From Agaribacter marinus (GTDB taxonomy: Bacteria; Pseudomonadota; Gammaproteobacteria; Enterobacterales; Alteromonadaceae), in the NCBI RefSeq assembly GCF_030160655.1, contig NZ_BSOT01000009.1:241046-305045 (forward strand): DNA of 64,000 nt, in the 5' to 3' direction. The position numbers were made by a program, and so were the translations under genes. Shown here piece after piece: positions 60,602 through 64,000 of this stretch. The notes beneath the pieces were generated by a model. It had not been told where the DNA came from and did no database searches. It worked only from the letters and a program-made list of their open reading frames with translations. Every line of letters begins with the position of its first letter. The first letter of the stretch is position 1.

Positions 60602-61222
60602 ATGGCTAGATATTTGGGTCCAAAACTCAAACTAAGTCGTCGTGAAGGAACCGACTTGTTCCTTAAAAGCGGCGTAAGAGCAATTGATAGTAAGTGTAAA
60701 ATTGACACTGCTCCCGGTCAGCATGGTGCCCGTCGTGGCCGTTTGTCTGATTACGGAATTCAATTGCGTGAAAAGCAAAAAGTACGTCGTATGTATGGCG
60801 TATTGGAAAAACAATTTAGAAACTATTACAAAGAAGCTGCTCGCCTTAAAGGCAACACAGGTGAAAACTTGTTGGTGCTTTTGGAACAACGTCTAGACAA
60901 CGTTGTATACCGTATGGGATTTGCTAGTACTCGTGCTGAAGCGCGACAACTTGTGAGCCATAAGGCAATCCTTGTAAATGGACAAGTAGTTAACGTTCCT
61001 TCGTTTAACGTGAAAGCTGAAGATGTTGTTTCTGTTCGTGAAAAAGCGAAGAAACAAGCTCGCATTGGTGCTGCATTAGAACTAGCAGATCAACGTGAAA
61101 AGCCAACATGGTTGGAAGTTGACAACACTAAATTGGAAGGTGTGTTCAAACGCATTCCAGAGAGAACGGATTTGTCTGCGGACATAAACGAACAGTTGAT
61201 TGTCGAACTTTACTCTAAGTAA
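60602..61222 (+). CDS. rpsD: 30S ribosomal protein S4
   Basis: A 206-residue primary 16S-binding protein and, in E. coli, translational repressor of the alpha operon. It has the N-terminal '[19 protein letters not shown]' and an S4 RNA-binding fold ('[20 protein letters not shown]'). Confidence 0.98.
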   Translation: MARYLGPKLKLSRREGTDLFLKSGVRAIDSKCKIDTAPGQHGARRGRLSDYGIQLREKQKVRRMYGVLEKQFRNYYKEAARLKGNTGENLLVLLEQRLDNVVYRMGFASTRAEARQLVSHKAILVNGQVVNVPSFNVKAEDVVSVREKAKKQARIGAALELADQREKPTWLEVDNTKLEGVFKRIPERTDLSADINEQLIVELYSK

Positions 61223-61245
61223 AGCATAACTAAAGAGGAAACATC

Positions 61246-62232
61246 GTGGGTTCAGTGACCGAATTCCTAAAGCCAAGATTAGTTGAAATAGAAAACGTTT
61301 CTCCTACTCGTGCAAAAGTAACACTTGAGCCATTAGAGCGTGGGTTTGGCCACACTCTTGGCAATGCATTACGTCGCATTTTACTCTCTTCAATGCCAGG
61401 ATGTGCAGTAAGTGAAGTAGAGATAGACGGTGTTTTACATGAATACACAGCAAAAGAAGGTGTGCAAGAAGACGTTTTAGAAATCTTGCTAAACCTTAAA
61501 GGATTGTCAGTTAAGCTAGAAGGTAAAACTGAAGCAACTTTGACTCTAGTAAAGTCAGGCGCAGGTCCTGTTCTTGCTGGTGATATTCAGCATGACGGTG
61601 ACGTGGAAATTGTTAATCCTGAGCATGTAATTTGTACTTTAACAGGCGATGCTGAAATTAGTATGCGCATTAAAGTAGAAGTTGGTCGTGGATATGTCCC
61701 GGCTGCTGCTCGTCGTTCCTCTGAAGATGATGATCGTCCAATTGGTCGTTTGTTAGTTGATGCTTCATTCAGTCCTGTAGAGCGTATTGCTTATTCTGTT
61801 GAGTCTGCACGTGTTGAACAACGTACAGATTTGGATAAGTTAATTATTGATATGGAAACTAACGGAACATTAGATCCGGAAGAAGCCATTCGTCGCGCTG
61901 CTACTATTTTTGTTGACCAGTTAGGCGCATTCGTTGAATTGCGTGATATTTCTGTTCCAGAGCAAAAAGAGGAAAAACCAGAATTTGACCCAATTCTTCT
62001 TCGTCCAGTAGACGATTTAGAATTAACGGTACGTTCTGCTAATTGTTTGAAAGCTGAAGCTATCCAATACATTGGTGACCTGGTACAGCGTACTGAAGTT
62101 GAACTTCTTAAGACACCAAATCTTGGTAAGAAGTCACTTACAGAAATTAAAGATGTACTTGCTTCACGTGGCTTGTCTCTAGGTATGCGCCTAGAAAATT
62201 GGCCACCTGAAAGCATCGCTGAAAAAGACTAA
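61246..62232 (+). CDS. rpoA: RNA polymerase alpha subunit
   Basis: A 328-residue subunit that starts polymerase assembly and contacts activators and UP elements. The N-terminal dimer domain has '[20 protein letters not shown]', and the C-terminal domain has '[20 protein letters not shown]' and '[14 protein letters not shown]'. The start is GTG with GAGGAA upstream; relatives usually begin MQGSVTEF, so one residue is lacking here. Confidence 0.98.
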   Translation: MGSVTEFLKPRLVEIENVSPTRAKVTLEPLERGFGHTLGNALRRILLSSMPGCAVSEVEIDGVLHEYTAKEGVQEDVLEILLNLKGLSVKLEGKTEATLTLVKSGAGPVLAGDIQHDGDVEIVNPEHVICTLTGDAEISMRIKVEVGRGYVPAAARRSSEDDDRPIGRLLVDASFSPVERIAYSVESARVEQRTDLDKLIIDMETNGTLDPEEAIRRAATIFVDQLGAFVELRDISVPEQKEEKPEFDPILLRPVDDLELTVRSANCLKAEAIQYIGDLVQRTEVELLKTPNLGKKSLTEIKDVLASRGLSLGMRLENWPPESIAEKD

Positions 62233-62273
62233 TCAGGTTATTAGTAAACTGATTTTTACAGAAGGATAGAGCT

Positions 62274-62675
62274 ATGCGCCATCGCAAGAGTGGTAGACAG
62301 TTAAATCGCAATAGCAGTCACAGACAAGCCATGTTTAAGAACATGGCAGGTTCTTTGGTTAAGCATGAAGTTATTAAGACTACAGTGCCTAAAGCAAAAG
62401 AGCTTCGTCGAGTGATTGAACCACTAATCACACTTGCTAAGCAAGACAGTGTTGCTAACCGCCGTTTGGCAATGGCAAGAACTGGTGATAAAGAAGTGGT
62501 AGGTAAATTATTCAATGAACTTGGTCCACGTTATGAAGCTCGCCCAGGCGGTTACATTCGTATACTAAAGTGTGGTTTCCGTACTGGAGACAATGCACCT
62601 ATGGCCTATGTTGAATTGGTTGACCGTCCAGTTGTTGAAGTTGAAGAGACTGAAGCAGAAGCAACTGAAGAATAG
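62274..62675 (+). CDS. rplQ: 50S ribosomal protein L17
   Basis: A 133-residue protein near the exit tunnel, '[20 protein letters not shown]' onward, with an acidic C-terminal tail. Last gene of the alpha operon, followed by a strong terminator. Confidence 0.98.
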   Translation: MRHRKSGRQLNRNSSHRQAMFKNMAGSLVKHEVIKTTVPKAKELRRVIEPLITLAKQDSVANRRLAMARTGDKEVVGKLFNELGPRYEARPGGYIRILKCGFRTGDNAPMAYVELVDRPVVEVEETEAEATEE

Positions 62676-62694
62676 GCAAATTAATTTGCGCTTT

Positions 62695-62724
62695 AAAAAA
62701 ACCCGGTTTAATACCGGGTTTTTT
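62695..62724. terminator. Bidirectional terminator between rplQ and the convergent gene
   Basis: A perfect 12-bp stem (62696-62707 with 62713-62724), with a 5-base loop, is bordered by A-run and T-run, so it can end transcripts from both sides. Confidence 0.92.
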
Positions 62725-62751
62725 AATGTTTGAATTTTGGCGCAATGCTAG

Positions 62752-63540
62752 TTAATAGTGACTTTTAATCATGACCGCAATTGATTGTTCGTCAATACCG
62801 CCTTTTAAAGCACTATCTTTTACTCTGGTTTGTTCAATATTATATTCTTTAGCAAGTTTAACTAATCTATCCATTGCATCTGGATACTCTGCAAGTTGTT
62901 CTATCGTTAAAATAATCATCTCTTCGCTTGTCCCATCATCCTCTTGTACGATGGCCAATAGCGCATCCAATATGTACTTTCCTACATATGGCACTTCTTT
63001 TATTGTGGTGATCAGAATATCCATGGTTTTATTGGGATAGGCAGTTACAAGTTTTTGTGCGATTTGGTCGGCAGAATCAGGTTCGTTTTTGACTGCAGTT
63101 CTTACTATCTCATTAAAGTGTTCTGGTGAATATTTACACGCTGCTTTTGTGGCAATCTCTGCATAAGAAGGTTCTGCATTTACTGCAATTGAAATAATTT
63201 CTGTTGGATCTGATACATCTAGCTCATTCGCAATCTTAATTATATCATCGACAAATGAAGGTTGCGCTTTAACACTAGCTTGTATTATTTCTTTGTATCT
63301 ATCCGGATAAGTATAGAAAGCTATTTTTACAAATTCTGCCGTTTTTTCGGGATAGCGCGATAATAATGTTTTTACAGCATTCTCGACTGAATTGTTCGAA
63401 TGTACTTGACGTTTAAAAAAAACGACTGAATTTTTGTTGGGCTCTTGGACTACACTTTTGTGAGAATCTGTCATTGCGAGTGATGGATTTACAAAAAGCG
63501 TTAATAAAATAGCCGCACCTAAGCGTTTGGTACTTACCAC
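62752..63540 (-). CDS. Exported protein of proline-capped short helical repeats
   Basis: About 262 residues. I place the start at the GTG at 63540, with AAAGGTG 6 bases upstream; a GTG three codons earlier lacks this spacing. A signal peptide ends 'NPSLA'. From about residue 60 the chain is made of about nine units of 15-18 residues, each beginning with an aromatic, acidic or Gln residue then Pro, followed by a helix with Ile/Val and Ala at fixed places: 'YPEKTAEFVKIAFYT', 'YPDRYKEIIQASVKA', 'EPSYAEIATKAACKY', 'SPEHFNEIVRTAVKN', 'YPNKTMDILITTIKE'. No catalytic motif or known family is recognised. It is probably a periplasmic solenoid scaffold. Confidence 0.75.
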   Translation of the reverse strand: MVSTKRLGAAILLTLFVNPSLAMTDSHKSVVQEPNKNSVVFFKRQVHSNNSVENAVKTLLSRYPEKTAEFVKIAFYTYPDRYKEIIQASVKAQPSFVDDIIKIANELDVSDPTEIISIAVNAEPSYAEIATKAACKYSPEHFNEIVRTAVKNEPDSADQIAQKLVTAYPNKTMDILITTIKEVPYVGKYILDALLAIVQEDDGTSEEMIILTIEQLAEYPDAMDRLVKLAKEYNIEQTRVKDSALKGGIDEQSIAVMIKSHY

Positions 63541-63652
63541 TATGTTCACCTTTAACTTGATGTTCTTTGTCTTTTATCGGCATTACATTTTGTTAACAGA
63601 GTATAATTTACGCAATAGATCAAAAATATTCAAATATTTATCAAAAATAGTA

Positions 63653-63680
63653 TTGACCTTTGTGAAGAAATCTCTACAAT
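63653..63680 (+). promoter_or_regulatory. rRNA operon promoter P1
   Basis: TTGACC (63653-63658) and TACAAT (63675-63680), 16 bp apart, followed by GCGCCTCC, a G/C-rich discriminator of stringent promoters. A/T-rich DNA upstream could act as an UP element. Confidence 0.85.
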
Positions 63681-63805
63681 GCGCCTCCGCTGTCAGGGGA
63701 TAATGCTTCAGACAGTGTGTTTGTCAGTGTATTTGTTGCCAGATATTGTGTGATTAAATACGGTAAGTAATTAAGAAATAGTTTGAAGATTTTTTAATAA
63801 AAACC

Positions 63806-63833
63806 TTGACAAAAACTTTGGGAAGCGTATTAT
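63806..63833 (+). promoter_or_regulatory. rRNA operon promoter P2
   Basis: A perfect TTGACA (63806-63811) and TATTAT (63828-63833), 16 bp apart, followed by TCGCACCCCGC. Confidence 0.88.
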
Positions 63834-63878
63834 TCGCACCCCGCTTGAGGCAAGGCCTACAAGGCACATCACAAGCGA

Positions 63879-63890
63879 CGTTCTTTAACA
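63879..63890 (+). promoter_or_regulatory. boxA-like antitermination site of the rRNA leader
   Basis: CGTTCTTTAACA closely matches the boxA core (TGCTCTTTAACA) used by Nus factors to protect rRNA transcription. It lies about 75 bases before the 16S start. Confidence 0.8.
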
Positions 63891-63963
63891 ATTTAGCAAG
63901 ACAATCTGTGTGGGCACTCGTAATGAGTGTTCTAACAAAAAAGTTTATTTGTAATTCGATTTT

Positions 63964-64000
63964 AATTGAAGAGTTTGATCATGGCTCAGATTGAACGCTG
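63964..64000 (+). rRNA. rrs: 16S ribosomal RNA, 5' end only
   Basis: AATTGAAGAGTTTGATCATG and the following GCTCAGATTGAACGCTG are the conserved 5' end of bacterial 16S rRNA. The gene runs off the right edge. Promoters P1, P2 and boxA lie directly upstream. Confidence 0.97.

Noticed and set aside
63806..63994. 62-codon frame beside the 16S gene
   Set aside because: It covers rRNA promoter P2, boxA and the 16S start; no coding evidence.

Overview
The window looks like a chromosomal segment of a marine gammaproteobacterium, most likely of the Alteromonadales. The reasons are moderate GC, gammaproteobacterial housekeeping linkages (rhlB-gppA, ubiE-ubiJ-ubiB, fre-ubiD, motX-rnr-rlmB, DUF2065-purA), the sodium-type polar flagellar stator protein MotX, a large TonB-dependent receptor of the TIGR01782 type, and a lipoprotein alpha-L-fucosidase. 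All assignments were read from the sequence by eye; no database search was run.

Layout. 1-7 kb: an unrecognised protein cut near the left edge, an AraC-type regulator divergent from a GH29 fucosidase, an M23 lipoprotein peptidase and glutathione reductase. 7-16.6 kb: prlC, a DNA glycosylase, the ubiquinone genes ubiEJB, then gppA, rhlB and trxA. 16.6-24.9 kb: about 8.3 kb separates trxA from rho, which normally lie next to each other. It holds a small secreted protein, a TonB-dependent receptor and an 829-residue lipoprotein with cadherin-like and carbohydrate-binding-like modules; the last two form one transcription unit. 24.9-36.2 kb: rho, a SirB2-like membrane protein, an M20 hydrolase, purEK, a copper chaperone, an aldose dehydrogenase, a CnoX-like co-chaperone, purA and an aldehyde dehydrogenase.

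36.2-43.7 kb: a five-gene minus-strand operon that looks like peptidoglycan recycling: alr, a sodium/solute symporter, murQ, an amidase fused to a YfeW-like serine hydrolase, and an NhaC-family carrier. The hydrolase domain has Glu where the catalytic Ser of SxxK is expected. 43.8-53.1 kb: a thioredoxin-fold protein, a solute-binding-like protein, an M28 peptidase, fre, ubiD, motX, rnr and rlmB.

53.1-64 kb: a broken chemotaxis-receptor gene lies between rlmB and rplN. From rplN onward the spc and alpha ribosomal operons are complete (rplN to rplQ, with secY and rpoA), but the S10 half that normally precedes rplN is absent and a new promoter and leader stand in its place. A periplasmic protein built from short proline-capped helices follows, then tandem rRNA promoters and the first bases of a 16S rRNA gene at the right edge.

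The points most worth a second look are the trxA/rho insert with its possible glycan-capture pair, the recycling operon with the altered serine-hydrolase domain, and the rlmB/spc junction marked by a decayed chemoreceptor.
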